From Leclercia sp. AS011 (GTDB lineage Bacteria; Pseudomonadota; Gammaproteobacteria; Enterobacterales; Enterobacteriaceae): 64,000 bases of DNA. The position numbers and the translations under genes were made by a program. The stretch spans positions 11,319 to 75,318 of the forward strand of contig NZ_JBBCMA010000010.1 in NCBI RefSeq assembly GCF_037152535.1, given 5' to 3'. Below the pieces are notes generated by a model that saw nothing but the letters and a program-made list of their open reading frames with translations, had not been told where the DNA came from and did no database searches. Shown here piece by piece: positions 54,369 to 64,000 of the stretch; the first letter of the stretch is position 1, and each line of letters starts with the position of its first letter.

Positions 54369-55490
54369 ATGGTTGCTGAATTGACCGCCTTGCGCGATCA
54401 AATTGACGAGGTGGATAAGGCGCTGCTGGATTTGCTGGCGCGCCGTATGGCCCTGGTTGCTGAAGTTGGCGAAGTAAAAAGTAAGTACGGTTTGCCGATC
54501 TACGTGCCGGAGCGCGAAGCCTCCATGCTGGCATCCCGGCGTAAAGAGGCCGAGGCGCTGGGCGTCTCACCGGATCTGATTGAAGATGTGCTGCGCCGCG
54601 TGATGCGTGAGTCTTACTCAAGTGAGAACGATAAAGGCTTCAAAACCCTCTGTCCGACCCTGCGCCCGGTGGTGATTGTCGGCGGCGGCGGGCAGATGGG
54701 GCGTCTGTTTGAGAAGATGCTGACGCTTTCTGGCTACCAGGTGCGCATTCTCGAAAAAGAGGACTGGGCGCAGGCGCAGACGATGGTTGCCGATGCGGGC
54801 ATGGTCATTGTCAGTGTACCGATCCATGTCACCGAAGAGATTATTGCTAAACTGCCACCGCTGCCGGAAGACTGCATTCTGGTCGATCTGGCCTCGGTAA
54901 AAAATGGCCCGCTGCAGGCGATGCTGGCCGCGCATAATGGCCCGGTACTGGGGCTGCATCCTATGTTTGGTCCGGACAGCGGTAGTCTGGCGAAGCAGGT
55001 AGTGGTGTACTGCGATGGCCGTCAGCCTGAAGCCTATCAATGGTTCCTGGAGCAGATTCAGGTGTGGGGCGCGCGGTTGCACCGGATCAGCGCCGTCGAG
55101 CATGACCAGAACATGGCCTTTATCCAGGCGCTGCGCCACTTTGCGACCTTCGCATATGGCCTGCACCTGGCGGAAGAAAATGTTCAGCTTGAGCAGCTGC
55201 TGTCGCTGTCGTCGCCTATCTATCGCCTCGAACTGGCGATGGTCGGTCGACTGTTTGCCCAGGATCCGCAGTTGTATGCAGATATCATTATGTCTTCGGG
55301 CAATAACCTGGCGCTGATCAAGCGTTACTACCAGCGTTTTGGTGAGGCGATCACCTTGCTGGAGCACGGCGATAAACAGGCATTTATCGACAGCTTCCGT
55401 AAGGTTGAACACTGGTTTGGCGATTATGCCCAGCGTTTCCAGAGCGAAAGCCGCATTCTGCTGCGGCAGGCGAATGACAGTCGCCAGTAA
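54369..55490 (+). CDS. tyrA: TyrA, chorismate mutase/prephenate dehydrogenase
   Basis: 373 residues (E. coli 373). Chorismate mutase domain ~1-90 ([20 protein letters not shown]), then the NAD-dependent prephenate dehydrogenase with the Rossmann motif [14 protein letters not shown] (~100) and GLHPMFGPD. Makes 4-hydroxyphenylpyruvate for tyrosine. Operon with aroF, ended by the hairpin at 55510. Confidence 0.98.
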   Translation: MVAELTALRDQIDEVDKALLDLLARRMALVAEVGEVKSKYGLPIYVPEREASMLASRRKEAEALGVSPDLIEDVLRRVMRESYSSENDKGFKTLCPTLRPVVIVGGGGQMGRLFEKMLTLSGYQVRILEKEDWAQAQTMVADAGMVIVSVPIHVTEEIIAKLPPLPEDCILVDLASVKNGPLQAMLAAHNGPVLGLHPMFGPDSGSLAKQVVVYCDGRQPEAYQWFLEQIQVWGARLHRISAVEHDQNMAFIQALRHFATFAYGLHLAEENVQLEQLLSLSSPIYRLELAMVGRLFAQDPQLYADIIMSSGNNLALIKRYYQRFGEAITLLEHGDKQAFIDSFRKVEHWFGDYAQRFQSESRILLRQANDSRQ

Positions 55491-55509
55491 TCTGATGATG
55501 TATATACTG

Positions 55510-55534
55510 AAAGCCAGCACTGCTGGCTTTTTTT
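55510..55534 (+). terminator. aroF-tyrA terminator
   Basis: AAAGCCAGCA-C-TGCTGGCTTTTTTT, 10-bp stem with T-run, 19 nt after tyrA. Confidence 0.93.
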
Positions 55535-55550
55535 ATTTTGGGGAACTGTC

Positions 55551-56423
55551 ATGGCTGAACCACGCGTCTTGTTTGACTATACGGGGCACTTACCGGAGTG
55601 CCCGACCTGGAGCGATGCGGAAAGCGCCCTCTACTGGGCGGATATTCTGGAGGGTGAGATCCACCGCTACCATCTGCCCACAGGCGAACATACGGTTTTA
55701 TCCTTCCATGAAGAGGTGGGCTGCTTCGCGCTGCGCGAGGGTGGCGGCTTCATTGTCGCCATGCGCACGGGCATCTGGCTGGCGGACAAACACGGCCTGC
55801 TGCAACGCAAGGTTTGTGATAATCCGTCGAACCCGCAGCTGGCGCGTTTTAATGACGGGGGAACCGATCATTTTGGCCGCTTCTATGCGGGCACTTTCTG
55901 GGCACCGGGCGACTACAACGGCGCGCTGCTGATGCGGATCGATAACGACCTGACGCCGGAGGTGATCCAGTGTGATATCCACGGGCATAACGGTCTGGCA
56001 TTCAGTGACGACAAGCGCTGGATGTACACCTCCGACACCCCCAACGCGGTGATCTACCGCACGCCGCTGGATGAGCAGGGCGAGCCGGGCAAGCGGGAGG
56101 TCTTTCGTCGTTTCCAGCCGGGAGAGGGGATCCCGGATGGTGCGGCAGTGGATGTGGAAGGATGTTACTGGAGCGCACTGTTCGACGGCTGGCGTATCGC
56201 CCGTTTTTCACCGCAGGGTGAACAGCTGGAAGAGTACCGGTTGCCGGTGCGCTATCCGACGATGGTTTGCTTTGGCGGCGATGATATGCAGACGCTGTTT
56301 ATCACCACCACCCGCGAGAACATGGAGCCGGAGGAGGTGGCGGCATATCCTCTTTCCGGCGCCATTTTCACCCTGCCCGTCAGCGTAGCAGGGGTGAAAA
56401 AGGGCCCGTTTATTGCGCGTTAA
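55551..56423 (+). CDS. SMP-30/gluconolactonase-family protein
   Basis: 290 residues, six-bladed beta-propeller. Likely metal ligands: Glu16 ([10 protein letters not shown]), Asn in [16 protein letters not shown], Asn and Asp in [19 protein letters not shown], Asp in [11 protein letters not shown]. Family members hydrolyse sugar lactones such as gluconolactone with a divalent metal; the substrate here is unknown. No signal peptide, so cytoplasmic. Inserted between tyrA and pheA, which are adjacent in E. coli: it begins 17 bp after the tyrA terminator and its stop overlaps the pheA stop by 4 bp. Its own promoter would have to lie in or before the terminator. Confidence 0.9.
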   Translation: MAEPRVLFDYTGHLPECPTWSDAESALYWADILEGEIHRYHLPTGEHTVLSFHEEVGCFALREGGGFIVAMRTGIWLADKHGLLQRKVCDNPSNPQLARFNDGGTDHFGRFYAGTFWAPGDYNGALLMRIDNDLTPEVIQCDIHGHNGLAFSDDKRWMYTSDTPNAVIYRTPLDEQGEPGKREVFRRFQPGEGIPDGAAVDVEGCYWSALFDGWRIARFSPQGEQLEEYRLPVRYPTMVCFGGDDMQTLFITTTRENMEPEEVAAYPLSGAIFTLPVSVAGVKKGPFIAR

Positions 56424-57580
56424 ACTGGATCAACCGGGACCACGTTTTCGCTCGGATAGCAGCCCAGCACCTTCATCGAACGGGTGATCTCACCCAGTTC
56501 ACGCAGGGCTTTCTGCAGGGATGCAGATTCCAGGTTGGCCTGGATATCGAGATAGAACATCTCTTCCCATGGGTTGCCATGAATCGGACGCGATTCCAGT
56601 TTGGTCATAATCAGATTGTGATTGCGCAGCACCAGCAGGGCTTCTACCAGCGCACCGGCCTGCTGACCGGTCGCCATCAGCAGAGTGGTTTTGGCCGGAA
56701 CCTGATCGGAGACGTTGATCGCTTTACGCGCCAGCACGATGAAGCGGGTGATGTTTTGCGTCTGGTTCGCCAGGTTACTTTCCAGCACCTGTAAGCCATA
56801 CAGCGCGCCGCCCGCTTCGCTGCCCAGTGCGGCCACGGTTGGAGAATTGGCCTGCGCGACCTTTTCCATGGCTGCCGAGGTGCTCTCGGTATACTCAATT
56901 TTCCAGCCCGGATAGCGGTTCAGGAACTGGCTACACTGCTGGAAGGGTTGCGGGTGGCTGTAAACCGTCTCGATTTTATCGAGGTCGGTAGTGCCGGATA
57001 CCAGCACACAGTGGTCGATGGGGATCGTCATCTCGCCAACCAGCGACAGGGTAGTGTGCTGGAGCAAATCGTAAACGTCATTGATGGCGCCGGAACTGGT
57101 GTTCTCAATTGGTACAACAGCGTAATCCGCTTGTCCGGTCTCGACCTGATTAAAGATATTCGCGAACTTCGCGCAGCCGCTCTCAATAAACTCTTCGAAG
57201 TGACGGGCAGCGTACTGACGTGCGGCGAGGTGGGAATAGGACCCCTTCGGTCCAAGGAAGGCAATACGCGCCGAGTGCGGGTTGGTCTTGTTCAGATGCT
57301 GTTGCAGCAGCGCCTGCTGCGTCAGGACGGAGTCTTCAATAATCAGCTGGAACAGGCGGGTAATATAATGCGCGTCCAGATGGTGTGTCTTGCCGAGGTT
57401 AATCAAACGTTCCAGCAGATCGCGCTCGCGATCGATGTCGCGTACCGGACGATGTGACGCCAGTTTTGCTTTTCCAACCTCTACCGCCAGCGCGCGGCGT
57501 TCGGCCAGTAGCGAAAGCAATTTCTCATCCAGAGCGCTGATCTTGTCTCGCAGATCCAGTAACGGGTTTTCCGGTGTCAT
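56420..57580 (-). CDS. pheA: PheA, chorismate mutase/prephenate dehydratase
   Basis: 386 residues (E. coli 386). Chorismate mutase ~1-100 ([23 protein letters not shown]), prephenate dehydratase ~105-285 ([35 protein letters not shown]), ACT regulatory domain ~299-386 with the [12 protein letters not shown] phenylalanine-binding motif. Makes phenylpyruvate; feedback-inhibited by Phe. Preceded by the pheL leader and attenuator. Confidence 0.98.
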   Translation of the reverse strand: MTPENPLLDLRDKISALDEKLLSLLAERRALAVEVGKAKLASHRPVRDIDRERDLLERLINLGKTHHLDAHYITRLFQLIIEDSVLTQQALLQQHLNKTNPHSARIAFLGPKGSYSHLAARQYAARHFEEFIESGCAKFANIFNQVETGQADYAVVPIENTSSGAINDVYDLLQHTTLSLVGEMTIPIDHCVLVSGTTDLDKIETVYSHPQPFQQCSQFLNRYPGWKIEYTESTSAAMEKVAQANSPTVAALGSEAGGALYGLQVLESNLANQTQNITRFIVLARKAINVSDQVPAKTTLLMATGQQAGALVEALLVLRNHNLIMTKLESRPIHGNPWEEMFYLDIQANLESASLQKALRELGEITRSMKVLGCYPSENVVPVDPV

Positions 57581-57612
57581 AGCGTTGCCTTAATCATATT
57601 ATCGTTATCAAT

Positions 57613-57641
57613 AAAAAAGGCCTCCCGGAGTGGGAGGCCTT
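57613..57641 (-). terminator. pheA attenuator terminator
   Basis: Minus strand AAGGCCTCCC-ACTC-CGGGAGGCCTTTTTT (10-bp stem, T-run) between pheL and pheA. It forms when Phe-tRNA is plentiful and pheL is translated without stalling. Confidence 0.92.
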
Positions 57642-57687
57642 GTTGTTCGTCTTCGCATTCTTTATCACACGACGAAACGCCTCCCAG

Positions 57688-57735
57688 TCAGGGGAAGGTA
57701 AAAAAGAATGCGAAGAAAAACGGTTTAATTGTCAT
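57688..57735 (-). CDS. pheL: pheA leader peptide
   Basis: 15 codons, MTIKPFFFAFFFTFP, with 7 Phe. The FFFAFFFTFP end is identical to E. coli PheL, whereas the first residues differ (E. coli MKHIP). Stalling at the Phe codons when Phe-tRNA is short prevents the terminator at 57613-57641 and allows pheA transcription. Confidence 0.95.
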   Translation of the reverse strand: MTIKPFFFAFFFTFP

Positions 57736-57788
57736 GGATGATTCCTTCAGAAGACAGACTTAAAGTACCTGTACTGTTTTCACCCTGT

Positions 57789-57823
57789 CAATAAAAAACA
57801 AAAAACGCGCCCGAAGGCGCGTT
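57789..57823 (-). terminator. raiA terminator
   Basis: Minus strand AACGCGCC-TTCG-GGCGCGTT followed by a T-run. Confidence 0.9.
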
Positions 57824-57846
57824 GGCGATAGACTCAATGTAAAGGA

Positions 57847-58254
<408 letters not shown>

Positions 58255-58421
58255 TTATGTGATCTAAATCACATTTTAATGTCCATTTTTGTCAACGGAT
58301 TTTTTTTGTGAGACAGGACAGGAAGAAGTAACTTTTACCTTGTCGTCGGGAGAAAATGCGGCCATAGTTGATAGGATTGGTGCGAGCTAAACCGCTTCAG
58401 CATAATCCTAAAACGGATAAA

Positions 58422-58449
58422 AAAACGGCAGCCCTGAGGCTGCCGTTTT
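58422..58449 (-). terminator. bamD terminator
   Basis: AAAACGGCAGCC-CTGA-GGCTGCCGTTTT, 12-bp stem; on the minus strand the T-run follows. Confidence 0.92.
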
Positions 58450-58466
58450 GCATCTTTATGGAAGAA

Positions 58467-59204
58467 TCAGGTGCTGCTGCTGTTAGCGGCAATGATTTTC
58501 GCGACTTTGTCAGCCTGAGATGTCATCTGCAGCTGGCGATAGGCATTTTCCATCAGTTTCAGGCCATCACGTGTTGCCTGGGTATCAGGATAATCACGCA
58601 GCATGCCTTCAACACGGTTCACGACGGCAACGTATGCACCGCGACGAGTATAATATTCCGCGACAGAGTATTCGTATTTCGCCAGACGATCTTTCAGGAA
58701 CACCAGACGTTTGCTGGCATCTGTCACGTACTGACTGTTCGGATAGCCGCGTACCAGTTTGGAGAAGTCATTGAACGCATCGCGGGCGTGCTGAGGGTCA
58801 CGGTCTGAACGATCAACACCAAAGAAGCCCTGCAGCGCACTGTCATCCAGCGCCATGTTGGTCAGGCCGCGCATATACATGACGTAATCAATATTAGGAT
58901 GGGTCGGATTCAGACGCATGAAGCGATCGATGGTCGCCTGGGCCAGTGGCAGATCGGCATTTTTATAGTAGGCGTAGATCAGATCCAACTGTACCTGCTG
59001 GGAATACGGGCCAAATGGATAACGATTATCCAGCGCTTCCAGTTGCGTTATCGCCTGTTTCCAGTTACCGTCCTGCAGCTTTTGCTGAGCAGTCGCATAG
59101 ATTTCATTCGGCGGATTGTCAGGGACCTGTTCATTCGAACCGGAGCAGCCCACCAAAGCCAGGCTCAACGTGGCCGCTGCCACCAGATATTTCATGCGCG
59201 TCAT
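58467..59204 (-). CDS. bamD: BamD (YfiO), outer membrane assembly lipoprotein
   Basis: 245 residues (E. coli 245). Signal peptide with lipobox LALVG|C (Cys19), then five TPR-type repeats ([40 protein letters not shown] ...). Essential Bam complex member recognising beta-barrel substrates. Divergent from rluD, as in E. coli. Confidence 0.98.
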   Translation of the reverse strand: MTRMKYLVAAATLSLALVGCSGSNEQVPDNPPNEIYATAQQKLQDGNWKQAITQLEALDNRYPFGPYSQQVQLDLIYAYYKNADLPLAQATIDRFMRLNPTHPNIDYVMYMRGLTNMALDDSALQGFFGVDRSDRDPQHARDAFNDFSKLVRGYPNSQYVTDASKRLVFLKDRLAKYEYSVAEYYTRRGAYVAVVNRVEGMLRDYPDTQATRDGLKLMENAYRQLQMTSQADKVAKIIAANSSST

Positions 59205-59334
59205 GACGTTTTGACTTTCCTCAAATGTTTGTCCGGGAGAATCTCTTTCCTGCTCCCGATTAAGACCAGCTACAATAGCACACTATATTAAACGGCAAAG
59301 CCGTAAAACCCAACGTTAAACGAAGAAGCAGTCT

Positions 59335-60315
59335 ATGGCACAACGAGTAGAACTCACCGCAACAGTCTCCGAAAAACAGCTCGGACAACGCTTAGATCAG
59401 GCTTTGGCCGAAATGTTCCCTGATTATTCGCGATCACGCATAAAAGAATGGATTCTTGACCAGCGCGTGCTGGTAAACGGCAAGATCTGGGACAAGCCAA
59501 AAGAGAAAGTGTTGGGTGGGGAAGTCGTCGCCATCAATGCTGATATCGAAGAAGAAGTCCGTTTCGAACCTCAGGATATCCCGCTGAATATCGTCTATGA
59601 AGATGATGACATTCTGGTGATCAACAAGCCACGTGACTTTGTTGTCCACCCTGGCGCAGGCAACCCTGACGGCACAGTGCTGAATGCGCTGCTGCACTAC
59701 TATCCGCCGATCGCTGACGTACCGCGTGCGGGCATTGTTCACCGTCTGGATAAAGACACCACTGGCCTGATGGTTGTGGCAAAGACCATTCCAGCGCAAA
59801 CGCGTCTGGTGGAGTCACTGCAGCTGCGTGAAATCACCCGTGAGTACGAAGCGGTGGCGATTGGTCATATGACCTCCGGCGGCACGGTAGAACAGCCTAT
59901 CAGCCGCCACCCGACCAAGCGTACCCATATGTCCGTTCATCCGATGGGCAAACCGGCCGTCACGCACTACCGCATCATGGAGCATTTCCGCATCCATACG
60001 CGTCTGCGTCTGCGTCTGGAAACCGGCCGTACTCACCAGATCCGTGTGCATATGTCGCATATCACCCATCCGCTGGTGGGCGATCAGCTTTACGGTGGCC
60101 GCCCGCGTCCACCGAAAGGGGCTTCCGAGGCGTTTATTGCGATGCTGCGTAAATTCGATCGTCAGGCTCTGCATGCAACCATGCTGCGTCTCTATCATCC
60201 GATCACCGGCATCGAGATGGAATGGCATGCGCCAATCCCACAGGATATGGTGGATCTTATCGACGCCATGCGTGCCGATTTCGAAGAGCATAAGGACGAC
60301 GTGGACTGGTTATGA
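59335..60315 (+). CDS. rluD: RluD, 23S rRNA pseudouridine synthase
   Basis: 326 residues (E. coli 326). S4 RNA-binding domain ~18-75, then the RsuA/RluA catalytic domain with HRLDKDTTG (Asp139). Makes pseudouridines 1911, 1915 and 1917 in helix 69. Overlaps pgeF start by 4 bp. Confidence 0.98.
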   Translation: MAQRVELTATVSEKQLGQRLDQALAEMFPDYSRSRIKEWILDQRVLVNGKIWDKPKEKVLGGEVVAINADIEEEVRFEPQDIPLNIVYEDDDILVINKPRDFVVHPGAGNPDGTVLNALLHYYPPIADVPRAGIVHRLDKDTTGLMVVAKTIPAQTRLVESLQLREITREYEAVAIGHMTSGGTVEQPISRHPTKRTHMSVHPMGKPAVTHYRIMEHFRIHTRLRLRLETGRTHQIRVHMSHITHPLVGDQLYGGRPRPPKGASEAFIAMLRKFDRQALHATMLRLYHPITGIEMEWHAPIPQDMVDLIDAMRADFEEHKDDVDWL

Positions 60316-61043
60316 CCAAACTGATTGTCCCGGAGTGGCCAGCGCCAAGTGGCGTGGTGGCCTGTAGTTCCACCCGTACAGGTGGCGTGAGTGAAGGGGC
60401 CTGGGAGTCATTAAACCTGGGCGCGCACTGTGGCGACGATCTCAACCATGTCGAAGAGAATCGTAAGCGGTTCTTTGCAGCAGGTCGGTTACCGTCGAAA
60501 CCGGTTTGGCTCGAGCAGGTCCATGGTACGGCTGTTCTCAGTCTTATCGGTGAACCCTATGCTTCGAAACGCGCCGATGCCTCTTACAGCAATACTCCGG
60601 GTACTGTCTGTGCCGTTATGACCGCCGACTGCCTGCCGGTACTTTTCTGCAACCGAGCGGGCACCGAAGTGGCCGCCGCCCATGCTGGCTGGCGCGGATT
60701 ATGTGCCGGCGTGCTGGAAGAGACCGTTGCCTGCTTTGCTGACAGCGCGGATAACATTCTCGCGTGGCTCGGCCCGGCGATTGGTCCGCAGGCCTTTGAA
60801 GTTGGTCCGGAAGTGCGCGAGGCCTTTATGGCGCACGATCCGCAGGCAGAGAGTGCTTTCCGCCCGGCAGGAGAGAAGTACATGGCGGATATCTACCAGC
60901 TTGCCCGCCAACGTTTGACTCATCTCGGGATCAGCCAGATCTACGGCGGCGATCGCTGCACTTACACCGAAAAGAGTGATTTCTTTTCATATCGCCGCGA
61001 CAAGACCACCGGGCGTATGGCAAGTTTCATTTGGCTGATATAA
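60312..61043 (+). CDS. pgeF: PgeF (YfiH), peptidoglycan editing/polyphenol oxidase family
   Basis: 243 residues (E. coli 243). Laccase-domain fold with the metal-site motifs MTADCLPVLFCN, AAAHAGWRGL and GPQAFEVGPEV. E. coli YfiH corrects peptidoglycan precursors carrying L-Ser instead of L-Ala. ATGA overlap with rluD. Confidence 0.97.
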   Translation: MTKLIVPEWPAPSGVVACSSTRTGGVSEGAWESLNLGAHCGDDLNHVEENRKRFFAAGRLPSKPVWLEQVHGTAVLSLIGEPYASKRADASYSNTPGTVCAVMTADCLPVLFCNRAGTEVAAAHAGWRGLCAGVLEETVACFADSADNILAWLGPAIGPQAFEVGPEVREAFMAHDPQAESAFRPAGEKYMADIYQLARQRLTHLGISQIYGGDRCTYTEKSDFFSYRRDKTTGRMASFIWLI

Positions 61044-61105
61044 CCTATAGAATCAAGACGATCCGGTACGCGCCGTTTTCTTTTCGCATAATTCAGGTCA
61101 TTCAC

Positions 61106-61133
61106 CTTGAATAATTGAGGGATGACCTCATTT
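61106..61133 (+). promoter_or_regulatory. Sigma-32 heat-shock promoter of clpB
   Basis: CTTGAA (61106-61111), 14-nt spacer, CCTCATTT (61126-61133), close to the RpoH consensus; same place as in E. coli clpB. Confidence 0.88.
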
Positions 61134-61172
61134 AATCTCCAGTAGCAATTTTGACCTGTTATGGGAGGAGTT

Positions 61173-63746
61173 ATGCGTCTGGATCGTCTTACTAATAAAT
61201 TCCAGCTTGCTCTCGCTGATGCTCAGTCACTCGCACTGGGGCACGACAACCAATTTATCGAACCTCTTCATCTCATGAGCGCCTTACTGAATCAGGAAGG
61301 GGGTTCGGTTCGTCCTTTACTTACGTCTGCCGGCATTAATGCGGGCCAGTTACGCACCGCCATCGATCAGGCATTGAGTCGTTTACCGCAGGTAGAAGGT
61401 ACCGGTGGTGACGTTCAGCCGTCTCAGGATCTGGTTCGCGTATTAAATCTTTGCGACAAACTGGCGCAGAAACGCGGCGACAACTTTATTTCGTCAGAGC
61501 TGTTTATTCTGGCGGCGCTTGAATCACGCGGTACCTTGACCGACCTGCTGAAATCTGCCGGTGCAACCACCGCCAATGTGACTCAGGCGATTGAGCAAAT
61601 GCGCGGAGGTGAAAGCGTGAACGATCAGGGAGCCGAAGACCAACGTCAGGCTTTGAAGAAATTTACGGTCGATCTGACCGAACGAGCTGAACAGGGCAAA
61701 CTTGACCCGGTGATCGGCCGTGACGAAGAAATTCGCCGTACTATTCAGGTACTGCAACGTCGTACCAAAAACAACCCGGTACTGATTGGTGAACCGGGCG
61801 TCGGTAAAACCGCCATTGTTGAAGGTCTGGCGCAGCGTATCGTGAACGGCGAAGTGCCGGAAGGTCTGAAAGGCCGCCGGGTGCTGGCGCTGGATATGGG
61901 CGCGCTGGTGGCCGGTGCGAAATACCGCGGGGAATTCGAAGAGCGTCTGAAAGGCGTACTGAACGATCTGGCGAAGCAGGAAGGTAACGTCATCCTGTTC
62001 ATCGATGAATTGCACACCATGGTCGGCGCCGGTAAAGCGGACGGCGCGATGGATGCCGGGAACATGCTGAAACCTGCGCTGGCGCGTGGTGAACTTCACT
62101 GCGTCGGTGCCACTACGCTGGATGAGTACCGTCAGTACATTGAGAAAGATGCTGCGCTGGAGCGTCGTTTCCAGAAAGTGTTTGTTGCTGAGCCAAGCGT
62201 TGAAGATACCATCGCGATTTTGCGTGGCCTGAAAGAGCGTTATGAACTGCACCACCATGTGCAGATCACTGACCCGGCCATCGTTGCGGCCGCGACGCTT
62301 TCGCATCGTTATATAGCGGACCGTCAGCTGCCCGATAAAGCCATCGATCTGATTGATGAAGCGGCTTCAAGCATCCGTATGCAGATTGACTCGAAACCGG
62401 AAGAGCTGGACCGTCTCGACCGACGCATTATTCAGCTCAAGCTGGAACAGCAGGCGCTGAAGAAAGAGTCTGATGAAGCCAGTAAGAAACGGCTGGATAT
62501 GCTTAATGAAGAACTGGACGATAAAGAGCGCCAGTATTCTGAGTTAGAAGAAGAGTGGAAAGCCGAGAAGGCCTCTCTTTCTGGCACTCAGACCATTAAG
62601 GCTGAACTCGAACAGGCAAAAATTGCCATTGAGCAGGCTCGTCGTGTGGGCGATCTGGCGCGGATGTCTGAACTGCAGTACGGTAAAATTCCTGAGCTGG
62701 AAAAACAGCTTGAGATTGCGACGCAATCGGAAGGTAAAACGATGCGTCTGTTACGTAATAAAGTGACGGATGCCGAAATCGCTGAAGTGCTTGCTCGCTG
62801 GACCGGTATTCCCGTGGCGCGCATGCTTGAAGGCGAGCGTGAAAAACTGCTGCGCATGGAGCAGGATCTGCATAATCGCGTAATTGGCCAGAACGAGGCG
62901 GTGGAGGCGGTATCTAACGCCATTCGTCGTAGCCGCGCGGGGTTGTCCGATCCGAATCGTCCGATTGGTTCGTTCCTGTTCCTGGGGCCGACCGGTGTCG
63001 GTAAAACCGAACTATGCAAAGCGCTGGCTAACTTTATGTTCGACAGCGACGATGCGATGGTGCGTATCGACATGTCCGAGTTTATGGAGAAACACTCCGT
63101 CTCGCGTCTGGTCGGTGCGCCTCCGGGATATGTTGGTTATGAAGAAGGTGGCTATCTGACCGAAGCGGTGCGCCGTCGTCCTTATTCTGTCATCCTGCTG
63201 GATGAGGTGGAAAAAGCGCATCCGGATGTGTTCAACATTCTGCTTCAGGTCCTGGACGATGGCCGCCTGACCGACGGGCAGGGGAGAACGGTCGACTTCC
63301 GTAATACGGTTGTCATTATGACCTCGAACCTGGGTTCCGATTTGATTCAGGAACGTTTCGGTGAACTGGACTATAGCCATATGAAAGATCTGGTGCTCGG
63401 TGTAGTGAGCCATAGCTTCCGTCCGGAGTTCATCAACCGTATTGATGAAGTGGTGGTCTTCCATCCTCTGGGTGAGAAACACATTGCGTCTATTGCGCAG
63501 ATCCAGCTCCAGCGTCTGTATAAACGTCTTGAAGAACGTGGATATGAAATTCACATCTCCGACGATGCGCTGAAGCTGCTGAGCGAGAATGGCTACGATC
63601 CGGTGTACGGTGCGCGTCCATTAAAACGCGCTATCCAGCAGCAGATCGAAAACCCGCTGGCGCAGCAGATCCTCTCCGGAGAGTTGATGCCAGGCAAAGT
63701 TATCCGTCTGGAAGCCAACAACGATCGCATTGTGGCAGTGCAGTAA
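61173..63746 (+). CDS. clpB: ClpB disaggregase
   Basis: 857 residues (E. coli 857) from ATG 61173 with GGGAGGAG upstream. N domain ~1-140, AAA1 with Walker [10 protein letters not shown] (~206), coiled-coil M domain ~410-525, AAA2 with Walker [10 protein letters not shown] (~605) and sensor regions, ending [13 protein letters not shown]. Hexameric ATPase that works with DnaK/GrpE to extract polypeptides from aggregates. An internal start around Met150 yields a short ClpB form in E. coli. Heat-shock promoter at 61106. Confidence 0.99.
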   Translation: MRLDRLTNKFQLALADAQSLALGHDNQFIEPLHLMSALLNQEGGSVRPLLTSAGINAGQLRTAIDQALSRLPQVEGTGGDVQPSQDLVRVLNLCDKLAQKRGDNFISSELFILAALESRGTLTDLLKSAGATTANVTQAIEQMRGGESVNDQGAEDQRQALKKFTVDLTERAEQGKLDPVIGRDEEIRRTIQVLQRRTKNNPVLIGEPGVGKTAIVEGLAQRIVNGEVPEGLKGRRVLALDMGALVAGAKYRGEFEERLKGVLNDLAKQEGNVILFIDELHTMVGAGKADGAMDAGNMLKPALARGELHCVGATTLDEYRQYIEKDAALERRFQKVFVAEPSVEDTIAILRGLKERYELHHHVQITDPAIVAAATLSHRYIADRQLPDKAIDLIDEAASSIRMQIDSKPEELDRLDRRIIQLKLEQQALKKESDEASKKRLDMLNEELDDKERQYSELEEEWKAEKASLSGTQTIKAELEQAKIAIEQARRVGDLARMSELQYGKIPELEKQLEIATQSEGKTMRLLRNKVTDAEIAEVLARWTGIPVARMLEGEREKLLRMEQDLHNRVIGQNEAVEAVSNAIRRSRAGLSDPNRPIGSFLFLGPTGVGKTELCKALANFMFDSDDAMVRIDMSEFMEKHSVSRLVGAPPGYVGYEEGGYLTEAVRRRPYSVILLDEVEKAHPDVFNILLQVLDDGRLTDGQGRTVDFRNTVVIMTSNLGSDLIQERFGELDYSHMKDLVLGVVSHSFRPEFINRIDEVVVFHPLGEKHIASIAQIQLQRLYKRLEERGYEIHISDDALKLLSENGYDPVYGARPLKRAIQQQIENPLAQQILSGELMPGKVIRLEANNDRIVAVQ

Positions 63747-63758
63747 GTCACAAAACGC

Positions 63759-63786
63759 AAAAACGAGCCGCTTACGGCTCGTTTTT
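63759..63786 (+). terminator. clpB terminator
   Basis: AAAAACGAGCCG-CTTA-CGGCTCGTTTTT, 12 nt after the stop codon. Confidence 0.93.
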
Positions 63787-63849
63787 GTTTAAAAACCAGG
63801 CAAGAATAGAGGTCTGGATACGGAATTGCCTGGAAAGTGAGCGGTCGGT

Positions 63850-64000
63850 AAATAATTTTCACTTTATACTTGCCAGCCCGGAAGAACTGCCTATAATGCG
63901 CCTCCACTGACACGGAACAACGGCAAACAAGCCGCCGGGTCAGCAGGGAAAAGCGCGAAATAATCGCTTGACTCTGAAAGAGGAAAACGTATTATACGGG
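63850..64000 (+). promoter_or_regulatory. rRNA operon promoters P1 and P2 (window edge)
   Basis: P1: AT-rich UP-like segment 63850-63868, TTGCCA (63870-63875), 16-nt spacer, TATAAT (63892-63897), followed by a GC-rich discriminator gcgcctcc, typical of stringent control. P2: TTGACT (63968-63973), 16-nt spacer, TATTAT (63990-63995). Position after clpB corresponds to E. coli rrnG. The 16S gene lies beyond the window. Confidence 0.88.

Overview
The window is a piece of an enterobacterial chromosome (order Enterobacterales, family Enterobacteriaceae; an Enterobacter/Lelliottia/Leclercia/Citrobacter-like genome fits best, but the species cannot be fixed from the sequence alone). The evidence is the right-hand 27 kb, which follows the Escherichia coli order ssrA-smpB-ratAB-bamE-recN-nadK-grpE-yfjD-ypjD-ffh-rpsP-rimM-trmD-rplS-(yfi locus)-aroF-tyrA-pheA-pheL-raiA-bamD-rluD-pgeF-clpB and ends in an rRNA operon promoter. 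Most proteins have exactly the E. coli length, and the tmRNA tag is ANDENYALAA.

The left 37 kb, up to the 3' end of ssrA, is accessory. (1) Positions 1-14752 hold two paralogous leftward genes for BapA-type surface adhesins. One is a giant of at least 3,720 residues (open at the left edge) with about 36 Ig-like modules arranged in an 18-module, ~5.5 kb super-repeat. The other is a 924-residue miniature with the same N-terminal prefix, seven modules and a type I secretion C-terminus. (2) Positions 15490-17901 hold a secreted TPR protein, an ECF sigma factor, its anti-sigma partner and a convergent YceI protein. (3) Next come an ASCH-domain gene and an isolated HNH-endonuclease gene of lower GC. 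(4) Positions 19679-28188 hold an RTX exoprotein with a complete-looking animal-type heme peroxidase domain, followed by its type I secretion ABC transporter and membrane fusion protein, without an outer-membrane component. (5) Positions 28951-33733 hold the sialic acid operon nanR / nanA-nanT-nanK-yhcH. nanE is missing, and a 15-codon ORF with a strong ribosome binding site sits exactly in its slot. (6) A RIO-type kinase, a LysR regulator divergent from an MDR oxidoreductase, and an antibiotic-biosynthesis-type monooxygenase lead up to ssrA.

The core part departs from E. coli in three places. yfiB is absent and a DUF2946/PepSY membrane pair lies between rplS and dgcN. An SMP-30/gluconolactonase-like gene lies between tyrA and pheA. 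yfjD appears to start at a CTG codon.

Together the accessory genes suggest a surface-colonisation region: two secreted adhesins, a secreted peroxidase with its exporter, an envelope-type sigma/anti-sigma pair and host sugar catabolism. That functional link is inference. The core region supplies translation (ffh, rpsP, rimM, trmD, rplS, raiA, rluD, tmRNA/SmpB), protein quality control (grpE, clpB), envelope assembly (bamD, bamE), NADP synthesis, recombinational repair and Tyr/Phe biosynthesis, with recognisable LexA, sigma-32, TyrR, NanR and attenuator signals.
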